Shown: positions 40,071 through 48,784 of the stretch, piece by piece
Numbering within the stretch: position 1 is the stretch's first letter
Layout of the letters: every line of letters starts with the position of its first letter
Assembly: GCA_902771725.1 (NCBI GenBank)
Contig: CACXXT010000031.1
Location: 1 to 64,000 of the forward strand
Length of the DNA: 64,000 bases
Reading direction: 5' to 3'
Source: an uncultured Bacteroidales bacterium
GTDB taxonomy: Bacteria > Bacteroidota > Bacteroidia > Bacteroidales > Bacteroidaceae
The notes under the pieces: model-generated
What the model saw: the letters and a program-made list of their open reading frames with translations, nothing else
Told to the model about the DNA's origin: nothing
The model's database searches: none
Program-made: the position numbers and the translations under genes

Positions 40071-41843
40071 GTGCGCAAACACCTGGTTATCATATTCCTG
40101 CTTTCGTTAACTACTGCTGCTTTTGCTCAGCGTAGCCTGACGTTTGAGGGCGAGGTTTTTGCTCATGGAGTCAGCCGTACTGGTGTGGTTCCTGAGGCGC
40201 TTCGCCAGCTGGCAGGTGCCCGTCGGTGGCAGGTGCAGGACGAGTCCGCGGTGAGCCGTGCTCCCTCCCGAGCTCGTCGCCGTGGCCAGGTGCAGCGGGG
40301 TTCCACGATCGGGCCGCTGCTTCAGTCCATTCGCGCACAAGAGGAACCGTACAACCTGCTTTGTCCTCAGTGGACCTACGCCGATGGCAGCGTCAGCGAG
40401 GCCCGTTGCCTCAGCGGCTGTGTCGCCACTGCCATCGAGCAGGTGATGGCGTTCTACCGTTTTCCGGAAGCCTTGCAGGACACCCTTTTCGGCTGGCAGA
40501 CGGAGAACTATACCATTCCCGATATGTTGCCCGGCACCCGTTTCGACTGGGAGAACTATCTCCTCGACTATCGCGACGGGTGGACTCCCGTCCAGGGCAA
40601 TGCCATTGCCCTCGTCAGTCTGGCCGCAGGGATGGCAGTCCATATGGGTTATGGCCTGGGTTCCTCGGGCGCTAATGTTTACCGTGCCGTGGAACCGCTG
40701 CACCGTGCTTTCGGGTATGGCATGGCCGAGTATTTCGACCGCATTCTTTACACCCCCTCCCGCTGGCACGCGATGTTGCGGCACGAACTGGAGGCCGGTC
40801 GTCCCATCGTCTACGCAGGCCACAATATGGACCTTGGAGGACATGCCTTCAATATAGATGGTGTTGACGCAGACGGGTACTACCACGTCAACTGGGGCTA
40901 TAACGGTAGCTACGACGGATGGTATGACCTCGACTGGCTGAATCCCTTCGAACCCACGGACTATCCTGCCGATGGTTATGTCATCGGATTCTTCTGCAAC
41001 CAGAGTGCCCTGTTCATGCATCCTTCCGAGGAGGCTGTACCTTTACTGCCGGATACACTGGCGATGGATGACCTCGGAGTGGAGCTGGAGCAGCTGACTC
41101 TGACGCGGCAACCCGACCTGCAGGGCCGCATCGCTGCCGACTTTCATTTCGTGAACCACGGCCGTGACTCCGTGACCTACACTTATGAGGTCATGACGTG
41201 GCTCCCCACGGACACGGCCATTTTCTGGCAGGCAGACTATGTCGGTCTGGCAGGTCTCACACTTGCTCCCGGCGAACGCCGTGTGCAGCGCACCTACCTG
41301 ACGTTCTCCGTTGCCGGCGACCGGCTCATCGGCATCTCGCACGACGATGTGACGATACCTTTCTCCCAGCCCGTCACCATCACTCAGGGCACTCGCGGTC
41401 AGCTCGTCTGGAGCGACTTGACCTGTGAACTCTCGGACGACGGGCACTCCGTCACCTGCTCGGCAACGGTGGAGAACCGTGCTGCCGAGGGCTACGCTGC
41501 AGACCTCGTCACCTATTGTCTCTACCCCGACGGCCACGAGAACGAGGACACCCGCCACTATGAGGTACTCTCGCTCCCGGCAGGCCAGTCCCGGCAGGTC
41601 ACGAAGACCTTCCACGGCCTCAAGCCCGGCACCCACTACACCATGCTTCTCCGCTGCCCGTGGGCGGTGCAGATGCAGCAGGACTTTACGACCTTGCTAC
41701 CTGTTGGTGTGGGTCCACGCAGCACGCTGCATGAGCCCACGCAGCACGCTGCATCCTTCGATGCAGCAGGCCGTATAGCCTCACGCAGCACGCTGCATCT
41801 GCTCATCCGTCAAGGCAGGAAATTCCTCGTGCCAGCTGAATAA
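40071..41843 (+). CDS. secreted C10 (streptopain-like) cysteine peptidase
   Basis: A 590-residue secreted protease. A GTG start (40071) is the only one that gives the signal peptide (ending AAFAQ). A pro-region precedes the catalytic domain: CLSGCVATAIEQVMAF has Cys117, GGHAFNIDGVD has His258, and YYHVNWGYNGSYDGWY is the conserved Trp/Gly stretch of the C10 family. About 300 beta-rich residues follow. The end (SFDAAGRIASRSTLHLLIRQ...) looks like a worn T9SS-type signal interrupted by three 17-bp hairpin repeats that encode STLHEPTQHAAS. Confidence 0.87.
   Translation: MRKHLVIIFLLSLTTAAFAQRSLTFEGEVFAHGVSRTGVVPEALRQLAGARRWQVQDESAVSRAPSRARRRGQVQRGSTIGPLLQSIRAQEEPYNLLCPQWTYADGSVSEARCLSGCVATAIEQVMAFYRFPEALQDTLFGWQTENYTIPDMLPGTRFDWENYLLDYRDGWTPVQGNAIALVSLAAGMAVHMGYGLGSSGANVYRAVEPLHRAFGYGMAEYFDRILYTPSRWHAMLRHELEAGRPIVYAGHNMDLGGHAFNIDGVDADGYYHVNWGYNGSYDGWYDLDWLNPFEPTDYPADGYVIGFFCNQSALFMHPSEEAVPLLPDTLAMDDLGVELEQLTLTRQPDLQGRIAADFHFVNHGRDSVTYTYEVMTWLPTDTAIFWQADYVGLAGLTLAPGERRVQRTYLTFSVAGDRLIGISHDDVTIPFSQPVTITQGTRGQLVWSDLTCELSDDGHSVTCSATVENRAAEGYAADLVTYCLYPDGHENEDTRHYEVLSLPAGQSRQVTKTFHGLKPGTHYTMLLRCPWAVQMQQDFTTLLPVGVGPRSTLHEPTQHAASFDAAGRIASRSTLHLLIRQGRKFLVPAE
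41715..41798 (+). repeat. three hairpin repeats at the end of the C10 peptidase gene
   Basis: CACGCAGCACGCTGCAT occurs at 41716-41732, 41738-41754 and 41782-41798, each self-pairing as GCAGC-AC-GCTGC. They are read in two frames (STLH, TQHA), so they are not selected as a single peptide. Just downstream, GAATAATGTC occurs three times between 41839 and 41897. Confidence 0.8.
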
Positions 41844-41896
41844 TGTCCAAGTAGCTCGTGCCGAATAATGTCCAAATGCCTAAGTTGAATAATGTC

Positions 41897-42433
41897 ATGG
41901 ATCCTATAGCGCTGATAGACAAGTACTACGCGGACAACGCTCCCCTGCGCCATATCCTCGTCACCCATAGCACCTCGGTGGCGGAGATGGCTGTGGACAT
42001 CGTTCGGCGCCATCCGGAGCTGGGCGCGGACGAGGCCTTTGTCCACGAGGCAGCCCTGCTGCATGATATCGGCATCTTCCTCACCGACGCCCCAGGAATC
42101 CAGTGTTTCGGCAAGGAACCTTACATCTGCCACGGCCTGCTCGGTGGCCGGCTCCTTCGTTATGAGGGGCTTCCGAGCCACGCCCGTGTGGCCGAGCGCC
42201 ATACCGGAACGGGCCTCACAGTGGAGACCATCCGTCGCCAGCAGCTCCCTCTGCCGGAGCAGGATTTCTCGCCCGAGACCATCGAGGAGCAAATCATCTG
42301 CTACGCCGACAAATTCTTCTCCAAAACCAACCTCGAACGCACCAAGACACCTGAGCAAGTATTGCTCAGCCTGCAGAAGTTCGGTGCCGAAGGCATCGCC
42401 AGAATGCAGCTTTGGATGCAGCGATTTGCCTAA
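41897..42433 (+). CDS. HD-domain phosphohydrolase
   Basis: A 178-residue cytoplasmic protein. HSTSVAEMAVDI with the first His, then EAALLHDIGIFL carrying the His-Asp pair, and ICYADKFFSK later make the HD metal site. Family members hydrolyse nucleotides or act in uridylyl/cyclic-nucleotide turnover. The ATG at 41897 (MDPIALIDKYY) is preferred over an upstream GTG at 41858 that lies in the GAATAATGTC repeats. Confidence 0.82.
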   Translation: MDPIALIDKYYADNAPLRHILVTHSTSVAEMAVDIVRRHPELGADEAFVHEAALLHDIGIFLTDAPGIQCFGKEPYICHGLLGGRLLRYEGLPSHARVAERHTGTGLTVETIRRQQLPLPEQDFSPETIEEQIICYADKFFSKTNLERTKTPEQVLLSLQKFGAEGIARMQLWMQRFA

Positions 42434-42478
42434 ATAATCCATAAAACGGCGCAAGAAGCCTAAATAAAGCTGAATTTT

Positions 42479-42510
42479 CTTGCATTCTTGCGCGATTTGC
42501 CGTATTTTTG
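42479..42510 (+). promoter_or_regulatory. promoter of lptD
   Basis: CTTG (42479-42482), 20 bases, TATTTTTG (42503-42510). A complete consensus match with the GTG start 45 bases downstream. Confidence 0.7.
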
Positions 42511-42554
42511 CACACGTTTTCGGAGCAGGCGCGTCTTGCTCTGGCTACTGGATT

Positions 42555-45500
42555 GTGAATAAGAAAGGTATCATCATATTCCTTCTGACCTGTATGGTCG
42601 GTCTCATCGTAGCTTCCGCCACTACGCCTGCGCGGAGCGGGGGAGGCCGTAGGCTCATGCCGGATTCGTTGAGGAAGGATTCTTCGAGAGCCGATTCGTT
42701 GAGGAAGGATTCCTTCGGCACGGATTCTTCTGGCGCGGATACTTTTTCGGATACTTTTATTGCAGATACTTTTATTACTGATTTTTTCAGCGCAGATTCG
42801 CTCAGCGTGAGTTCGCTCGGTCAGGATTCGATGGCTCCGGCGGACACGGCGCGCTTCATCATCGTTGGCGAGGACACCGTATACCTCGGCCGCGGAGGCC
42901 ATACGGGACTGGACACCCTTGCTATCGACTCCTCCAAGCAGAGCAAGAGCTCGCTGGATTCGCCGGTAGATTTCAAGGCCAACGACTCGCTGGTCTTCGA
43001 CTATCGCGAGAACCGCGTGAACTTCTACGGCAAGGCCAACGTGAAGTACCAGAACCTGGAGCTGGAGTCCGACCTCATTTCCTACAGCGTGGACAGCAGT
43101 CTGGTTCACGCCCTGGGAACCAAGGATTCGCTGGGAAACGTGGTGGTGCCGCCCCTGTTCAAGCAGGGACAGGACACCTATGAGCCGGACAAGATAGCTT
43201 ATAACTTCAAGACCCGCAAAGCCTTCATCCACAACGTGTTCACTCAGCAGGGCGAAGGCTACATGACCAGCGACGAGAGCAAGCGCGACTCCAGTGGCAC
43301 GATGTACGTCGCCAAGGCCAAGTACACCACCTGCGACGCCCGTCACCCCCACTTCTACTTGGCCTTGACGCGCGCTAAAGTGCGTCCCGGCAAAGACGTG
43401 GTCTTCGGTCCTGCTTACCTCGTGGTGGAGGATGTGCCTCTGCCGCTGGCCATCCCCTACGGCTTCTTCCCCTTCTCCAGCAAGTATAGCAGCGGACTCA
43501 TCGTGCCTACTTTTGGCGACGAGACCAACCGCGGCTTCTACCTCCGCGACGGCGGATGGTACTTCGCCATCAACGATAAAATCGACGTCAAGCTGCTGGG
43601 CGAAATCTATACCAAGGGTTCTTGGGCGCTGAACGCACAGAGCACCTATCGCAAGCGATACCGCTTCAGCGGCTCGTTCAACGTGGCTTACCAGAACACC
43701 GTGGAGGGCGAGAAAAACATGCCCGACTATTCGGTGGGCAAGAGTTTCAAGGTGCAGTGGAGCCACCGCCAGGACGCCAAGGCCAACCCGAAGCAGTCGT
43801 TCTCGGCCAGTGTGAACTTCGCCACATCGAGCTTCGAGCGCAACAACCTGACCTCGATGTACAATCCGCAGAGCTACACGCAGAGCACCCGAACCTCCTC
43901 CGTCTCCTACAGTCGCACTTTCGCCGATATCGGTCTGACGCTGTCTTCGACAATGAACCTCTCGCAGAACGTGCGGGACAGCAGCATCTCGATGACCCTG
44001 CCTTCGCTGAACATCTCGCTGGCGCGCTTCAATCCATTCAAGCGCAAGAAGATGGCCGGTGCCGAGCGCTGGTACGAGAAGATTGCCGTCAGCTACACGG
44101 GAACGTTCTCCAACAGCATCTCCACGAAGGAGGACAAGCTGCTCCATTCGAACCTCATCAAGGACTGGCGCAACGGTATGCGGCACTCCATCCCCGTCAG
44201 CGCCAGCTTCTCGCTGCTGAACTACATCAACGTGACGCCCTCGTTCAACTTCCAGGACCGTATGTACACCTACAAGGTCAACCGTTCGTGGAACGAACGT
44301 ACGCAGCGCGAGGTGGCCGATACCACCTATGGCTTCCACAATGTTTATGACTACAACTTCAGTGTCTCGGCCAGCACCAAGCTCTATGGTATGTACACTC
44401 CGCTGATAGGCAAGAAGATACAAGCCATCCGCCACGTACTGACGCCCACCGTCAGCTTCTCCTACGCGCCAGACTTCGGTGCCTCGCGCTTCGGATACTA
44501 CGACACTTACGTCAAGACCGACCGCGACGGCAACGTCAGCACCGTCACCTACTCGCCCTATCAGGGTGCCCTCTACGGAGTGCCCGGCCAGGGCAAGACG
44601 GGAAGCATCACGATGGACGTAGGCAACAATATCGAGATGAAGGTACGCACCGCCAACGACTCGCTGAAGAAAATCAGCATCATCGACGAGCTGGGTGCAT
44701 CCATGTCATATAATATGGCCGCCAAGAGTCGCCCCTGGAGCGACCTCAATACCCGTCTGCGCGTGAAACTCGGCAAGAACAAGACCTACTCCTTCAACGC
44801 TCAGTGGGCCACGTACGCCTATGAGATTGACGAGAACGGACGAGTCTACGTCGGCGACCGCACGGAGTACAGCTACGGCCGTTTCGGCCGCTTCCAGGGA
44901 ATGAGCCAGAACTTCTCCTATACCTTTAACAATCAGACCTTCAAGAAACTGTTCGGCAAGAAGGACGACAAGGACAAGGGACGCGGCCGGGGCGACGAGG
45001 ACGACGATGATGAGGACGAGGACGACGATGAACTCAACACCGACAGCAACCTCGACCCCGACCTCAACCGCGGCCAGCGGGGCGAGCGCACCCAGCAGAG
45101 CGGCGAGCTGGACGAGGACGGCTACCTGAAGTTCCAGCTGCCCTGGTCGTTCTCCATTTCCTACGGCGTCTCCATGCGTGAGAACACTGGAGGAACTTTC
45201 AACACCAAACGCATGCGTTACGGCTACAAGCTGACCCATACGCTGAACTTCTCTGGCAGCATTCAGATTGCCGAGGGCTGGAACATCCAATGGTCCTCCG
45301 GCTATGACTTCAACTACAAGAAACTCTCGATGACCACCGCCTCGCTCTCCCGCGACCTCCATTGTTTCAATATGTCGTGCAGCGTGGTGCTCTCGCCCTA
45401 TACTTCCTTCAATTTCACCTTTGCCTGCAATGCTTCCACACTGGCCGATGCGCTGAAGTGGCGCAAGCAGAGCAGCTACAGCAACCAACTGACGTGGTAA
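42555..45500 (+). CDS. lptD: LPS-assembly protein LptD-like outer-membrane barrel
   Basis: A 981-residue outer-membrane protein of the Bacteroidetes LptD type, which inserts LPS into the outer leaflet with LptE. The GTG at 42555 starts a signal (NKKGIIIFLLTCMVG). Residues about 38-105 are degenerate DSxxxDS repeats. The periplasmic jellyroll (OstA-like) is at about 140-260 (NRVNFYGKANVKYQNLELES; NFKTRKAFIHNVFTQQGEG), then the barrel with GYFFPFSSKYSSGLIVPTFG-like text (PYGFFPFSSKYSSGLIVP). An acidic Asp/Glu insert (about 830-860) lies in a late loop. Longer than E. coli LptD mainly because of the inserts. A consensus promoter precedes it. Confidence 0.82.
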   Translation: MNKKGIIIFLLTCMVGLIVASATTPARSGGGRRLMPDSLRKDSSRADSLRKDSFGTDSSGADTFSDTFIADTFITDFFSADSLSVSSLGQDSMAPADTARFIIVGEDTVYLGRGGHTGLDTLAIDSSKQSKSSLDSPVDFKANDSLVFDYRENRVNFYGKANVKYQNLELESDLISYSVDSSLVHALGTKDSLGNVVVPPLFKQGQDTYEPDKIAYNFKTRKAFIHNVFTQQGEGYMTSDESKRDSSGTMYVAKAKYTTCDARHPHFYLALTRAKVRPGKDVVFGPAYLVVEDVPLPLAIPYGFFPFSSKYSSGLIVPTFGDETNRGFYLRDGGWYFAINDKIDVKLLGEIYTKGSWALNAQSTYRKRYRFSGSFNVAYQNTVEGEKNMPDYSVGKSFKVQWSHRQDAKANPKQSFSASVNFATSSFERNNLTSMYNPQSYTQSTRTSSVSYSRTFADIGLTLSSTMNLSQNVRDSSISMTLPSLNISLARFNPFKRKKMAGAERWYEKIAVSYTGTFSNSISTKEDKLLHSNLIKDWRNGMRHSIPVSASFSLLNYINVTPSFNFQDRMYTYKVNRSWNERTQREVADTTYGFHNVYDYNFSVSASTKLYGMYTPLIGKKIQAIRHVLTPTVSFSYAPDFGASRFGYYDTYVKTDRDGNVSTVTYSPYQGALYGVPGQGKTGSITMDVGNNIEMKVRTANDSLKKISIIDELGASMSYNMAAKSRPWSDLNTRLRVKLGKNKTYSFNAQWATYAYEIDENGRVYVGDRTEYSYGRFGRFQGMSQNFSYTFNNQTFKKLFGKKDDKDKGRGRGDEDDDDEDEDDDELNTDSNLDPDLNRGQRGERTQQSGELDEDGYLKFQLPWSFSISYGVSMRENTGGTFNTKRMRYGYKLTHTLNFSGSIQIAEGWNIQWSSGYDFNYKKLSMTTASLSRDLHCFNMSCSVVLSPYTSFNFTFACNASTLADALKWRKQSSYSNQLTW
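42661..42830 (+). repeat. 12-bp degenerate repeats in the lptD N-terminal region
   Basis: GATTCG/GATTCT and GATACT recur every 12-24 bases, giving DSLRKDSSRADSLRKDS and then ADTFIADTF. All spacings keep the frame. The segment forms the linker between signal and jellyroll. Confidence 0.7.
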
Positions 45501-45529
45501 TCCGCAAAAAAACGTACACATATTTTATT

Positions 45530-46219
45530 ATGAAACACTCATTCTTCATTCTTCTGGCCTCCGTTCTCCTCCTGGGAGCCTGCGGTAAAGGCAATGAAAA
45601 CCACTACACCGACATCATCTATCCCTCCACCCGATATCGCATGGTGATGGCCGATCAGACTGCAGACAGCCTTGTCTTTGCCTCCACGGACTCGTGGACC
45701 CTCAGCAACACGGCCGAGGCCTGGTGCAGCTACCCGAAGGAGTTCGCCAGCTTCACCAACAAGTACACTAACACCTGGGTGGTGACGAGTGTGCCACTGA
45801 CCTTCACGCCGAACACCACGGGCAAGCTCCGCAGCGCCCTCATCAAAATCGACGGCGGCGAATCCTCCAATGCAGCCTACTACTCGCAGGTGACCTTCCT
45901 CGGTATCTCCCGCCCCCTGCGCGCGGTGAACAGCAACGACCTCTCGGTCGTGAGCACCCAGCCGCTGACGCTGAAGGCCACTGCCACACGCGACAGCGTT
46001 TCCTTCAACGCCTATGGCGACTGGACGCTGAAAGCGCTGGGAGGCACCTGGCTGGCACCCATGGCCACCGAGGGAGCTCCCGGCAGGAAGTTGGTCGAAC
46101 TGACCGTGGAACCGAACTCCCTCGCTGCCGAGCGCAGGGATACCCTCCTCCTCATCTCTAACGGCGTGCAGGATTCCATTTTCGTTATCCAGGAAGGCCT
46201 GAAGCAGACGGAAGATTAA
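45530..46219 (+). CDS. BACON-like lipoprotein
   Basis: A 229-residue lipoprotein: MKHSFFILLASVLLLGAC gives the lipobox. Two beta-sandwich repeats follow, each with a Trp-containing 'SxDxWTL' opening (TDSWTLSNTAEAWCSYP; YGDWTLKALGGTWLAP) and closing RRDTLLLISNGVQDS then FVIQEG, the BACON pattern often linked to carbohydrate or mucin binding in Bacteroidetes. It starts 29 bases after lptD and 59 bases before the GH51 gene, so it may accompany either. Confidence 0.7.
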   Translation: MKHSFFILLASVLLLGACGKGNENHYTDIIYPSTRYRMVMADQTADSLVFASTDSWTLSNTAEAWCSYPKEFASFTNKYTNTWVVTSVPLTFTPNTTGKLRSALIKIDGGESSNAAYYSQVTFLGISRPLRAVNSNDLSVVSTQPLTLKATATRDSVSFNAYGDWTLKALGGTWLAPMATEGAPGRKLVELTVEPNSLAAERRDTLLLISNGVQDSIFVIQEGLKQTED

Positions 46220-46278
46220 CTTCGAAATCTCGAAATCTCGAAATCCCGAACCCTTAACCCCCTAACCCCCACAACTCT
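46220..46278 (+). repeat. short-period leader of the GH51 gene
   Basis: CTCGAAAT repeated three times, then CCTTAACCCCCTAACCCCC directly before the ATG. Non-coding. Confidence 0.65.
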
Positions 46279-48741
46279 ATGAAGCTCCTGACTCCGCTTG
46301 TGGCACTGGCCCTGGCTGTCGCGCTCCCGTTGCGTGCCAACGAGCCCGACTCCGTCTACCTCTTCTCCTACAATGTTAATCCCTCCAGCGGCCTCTCCTT
46401 CGCCTATTCGGCCGACGGACGTACGTGGACTTCGGTGGCCGATGGAGCCGCGTTTGTCAAGAGCGACTACGGCACCTGGGGCGCTGAGAAAAAGATGCAC
46501 CGCCCCGTACTGGCGCGACTGGCCGACGGCACGTGGCAGCTCACCTTCGAGGTCAACCACAAGACGAACCAGTACGCCGTGGCCACCTCGCCCGACCTCA
46601 TCCACTGGAAACCGCAGGACTATCCCTACGTAGCCAGCCGCGAGGCTGTGCAGCAGCGCTTCGACGACAGCGAGCGCAGCTACTACCAGAAGGCTGTGGT
46701 GGACGGACGGGAGTTCCGCGGATGCGTGAACCGCGTCAGCTTCGCTGAGGTCATGGCCATGCAGCACTTTCAGCAGGCCGCAGCCCAGCGAGGTCGTCAG
46801 AACAGCGAGTCGCTGGCCGACGACGCCACGCGTTTTGCCCGCCTGAAGGACCGCAAGCTGCAGGCAACAGTCACCATCGACGCTACCGCCCCCAAGGCCA
46901 TCAGCGACAAGCTGATAGGCATCTTCTTCGAGGATATCAACTACAGCGCGGACGGGGGCCTCTACGCAGAGCTGGTTCAGAACCGCGACTTCGAGTACTC
47001 CGAGCGGGACTGGAATGCCACCACCGCCTGGCACTCGCAGCATCCCATAGAGATTGCTACGGAGCATCCCCTGCACCCCAACAATCCGCACTACGCCGTG
47101 CTCACTCAGGACACCCTGTGGAACGAGGGCTGGGACGGCATCGTCGTCGAGAAAGGCAATAAATATGATTTCTCGGTGTTCGTCTCCCCCTCCGCCGCCC
47201 CCTCTTCTTCAAGCCCTGTTGGCAGCGGTTCGTCCGCCGCCTCCTCCCAGAAGCAGGACTTCGCCATCCTGCTGGTGGGCGCCGGCGGCAAAGTGCTGGC
47301 CCGCAGCGTCCTGAAGACCCGCAGCTCCGGCTGGAAGCAGTTCTCCACCGTCCTCACCGCCACCGCTTCCGACGCGAAAGCGCGTCTGGCCGTCGTGCCT
47401 CTGAAGGCCGTGCGCGTGGCCGTCGATATGATTTCCCTCTTCCCGCAGGAGACCTTCAAGGGGCGCAAGAATGGTTTGCGTCCTGACCTCGCCCAAGTCC
47501 TGGCAGACTTGCATCCCCGCTTCATGCGTTTCCCCGGCGGTTGTGTGGCTCACGGCGACGGACTGGGTAATATGTACCACTGGAAGGAGACCATCGGCCC
47601 ACTTTGGGAGCGCAAGCCGCAGCGCAATATCTGGGGCTACCACCAGTCCCGCGGCCTCGGCTACTTCGAGTTCTTCCAGCTCTGCGAGGATTTGGGCTGC
47701 GAACCCCTCCCCGTAGTGCCGGCGGCCGTACCCTGTCAGAACAGCAGCACCGGCGGCGGCGGGCAGCAGGGAGGTATTCCCTTCGGACCCGAATTCGAGC
47801 AGTACAAGCAGGATCTGCTGGACCTCATCGAGTGGGCCAACGGCGACCCGAAGACTAGCAAGTGGGCCAAGATGCGTGCCGACGCAGGTCACCCCAAACC
47901 CTTCAACCTTAAATACCTGGGCATCGGCAATGAGGATCTCATCAGCGAGGTCTTCACCGAGCGCTACCTGCCGCTCATCAAGGCCGTGAAAGAGCGTTAT
48001 CCCGAAATCACCGTCTGCGGCACCACCGGTCCTTTCTTCGAGGGCTCGGACTACGAACAGGGCTGGCGACTGGCCAAGGACAACAATATCGATATGGTGG
48101 ACGAGCACTACTACGTCTCGCCCGGATGGTATATCCACAACCAGCACTTCTACGACCAGTACGACCGCTCGGCCTCGAAGGTCTACCTCGGTGAGTACGC
48201 CAGCCACGGTCCCGGCCGCAAGTCCACTATCGAGACGGCACTCACCTGCGCCATGCATATCTGCAACCTCGAGCGCAACGGCGACATCGTGGCCATGAGC
48301 AGCTACGCACCCTTGTTGGCCAAGAACCGTCACACCCAGTGGAACCCCGACCTCATCTATTTCGACAACACCCAGGTGTATCCCACTGTGGACTACTTCG
48401 TGCAGAAGATGTGCGGACAGTCGCAGGGTAATCAGTACCTGCCCTCTTCAGTTCAGTCCGATCTGGGGCCGGAGGCCAATCGGCGTCTGGCCGTGAGCAC
48501 TGTCCGCGATACCGTCTCGGGAAAGACCTACGTGAAAATCGTCAGCCTCCTGCCGCAGGAGGTGGACATCACCCTGGACTTCCAGGGGCTGGACACCGAC
48601 GGGAAGACCGCGCGCAAGACCGTCCTCGCCGGAGCCTGGGACAATCAGCAGGCACGGCCCTCAGAGCCCGAGCCCTTTGCCCTCACCTCCCGCCCCTCCC
48701 TCCATCTTCCCCCATACGCGTTCGTTGTCATTGAATTCTGA
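46279..48741 (+). CDS. secreted GH51 alpha-L-arabinofuranosidase with N-terminal GH43-like remnant
   Basis: An 820-residue enzyme that should release terminal arabinose from arabinan/arabinoxylan. A signal peptide (1-20) is followed by a 170-residue region resembling part of a GH43 propeller (SYNVNPSSGLSFAYSADGRTW; YAVATSPDLIHWKPQ). GH51 begins near IFFEDINYSADGGLYAE. The acid/base is Glu552 in GIGNED and the nucleophile Glu639 in YLGEYASHG. MRFPGGCVAHGDG and the C-terminal sandwich are typical. Residues about 304-323 (APSSSSPVGSGSSAASSQ) are a Ser-rich insertion within the carbohydrate-binding-like domain. It complements the GH43 gene at 334, though far from it. Confidence 0.9.
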   Translation: MKLLTPLVALALAVALPLRANEPDSVYLFSYNVNPSSGLSFAYSADGRTWTSVADGAAFVKSDYGTWGAEKKMHRPVLARLADGTWQLTFEVNHKTNQYAVATSPDLIHWKPQDYPYVASREAVQQRFDDSERSYYQKAVVDGREFRGCVNRVSFAEVMAMQHFQQAAAQRGRQNSESLADDATRFARLKDRKLQATVTIDATAPKAISDKLIGIFFEDINYSADGGLYAELVQNRDFEYSERDWNATTAWHSQHPIEIATEHPLHPNNPHYAVLTQDTLWNEGWDGIVVEKGNKYDFSVFVSPSAAPSSSSPVGSGSSAASSQKQDFAILLVGAGGKVLARSVLKTRSSGWKQFSTVLTATASDAKARLAVVPLKAVRVAVDMISLFPQETFKGRKNGLRPDLAQVLADLHPRFMRFPGGCVAHGDGLGNMYHWKETIGPLWERKPQRNIWGYHQSRGLGYFEFFQLCEDLGCEPLPVVPAAVPCQNSSTGGGGQQGGIPFGPEFEQYKQDLLDLIEWANGDPKTSKWAKMRADAGHPKPFNLKYLGIGNEDLISEVFTERYLPLIKAVKERYPEITVCGTTGPFFEGSDYEQGWRLAKDNNIDMVDEHYYVSPGWYIHNQHFYDQYDRSASKVYLGEYASHGPGRKSTIETALTCAMHICNLERNGDIVAMSSYAPLLAKNRHTQWNPDLIYFDNTQVYPTVDYFVQKMCGQSQGNQYLPSSVQSDLGPEANRRLAVSTVRDTVSGKTYVKIVSLLPQEVDITLDFQGLDTDGKTARKTVLAGAWDNQQARPSEPEPFALTSRPSLHLPPYAFVVIEF

Positions 48742-48784
48742 CAAGTCCTTGAATCCTTAAATCTTTAAATCCTAAATTTCCCTC
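48742..48784 (+). repeat. short-period AT-rich leader of the helicase gene
   Basis: GAATCCTTAAATCTTTAAAT and related 9-mers directly before the ATG at 48785. Confidence 0.65.

Noticed and set aside
42366..44435. Minus-strand ORF of 689 codons opposite lptD
   Set aside because: Antisense shadow of a well-supported outer-membrane gene.
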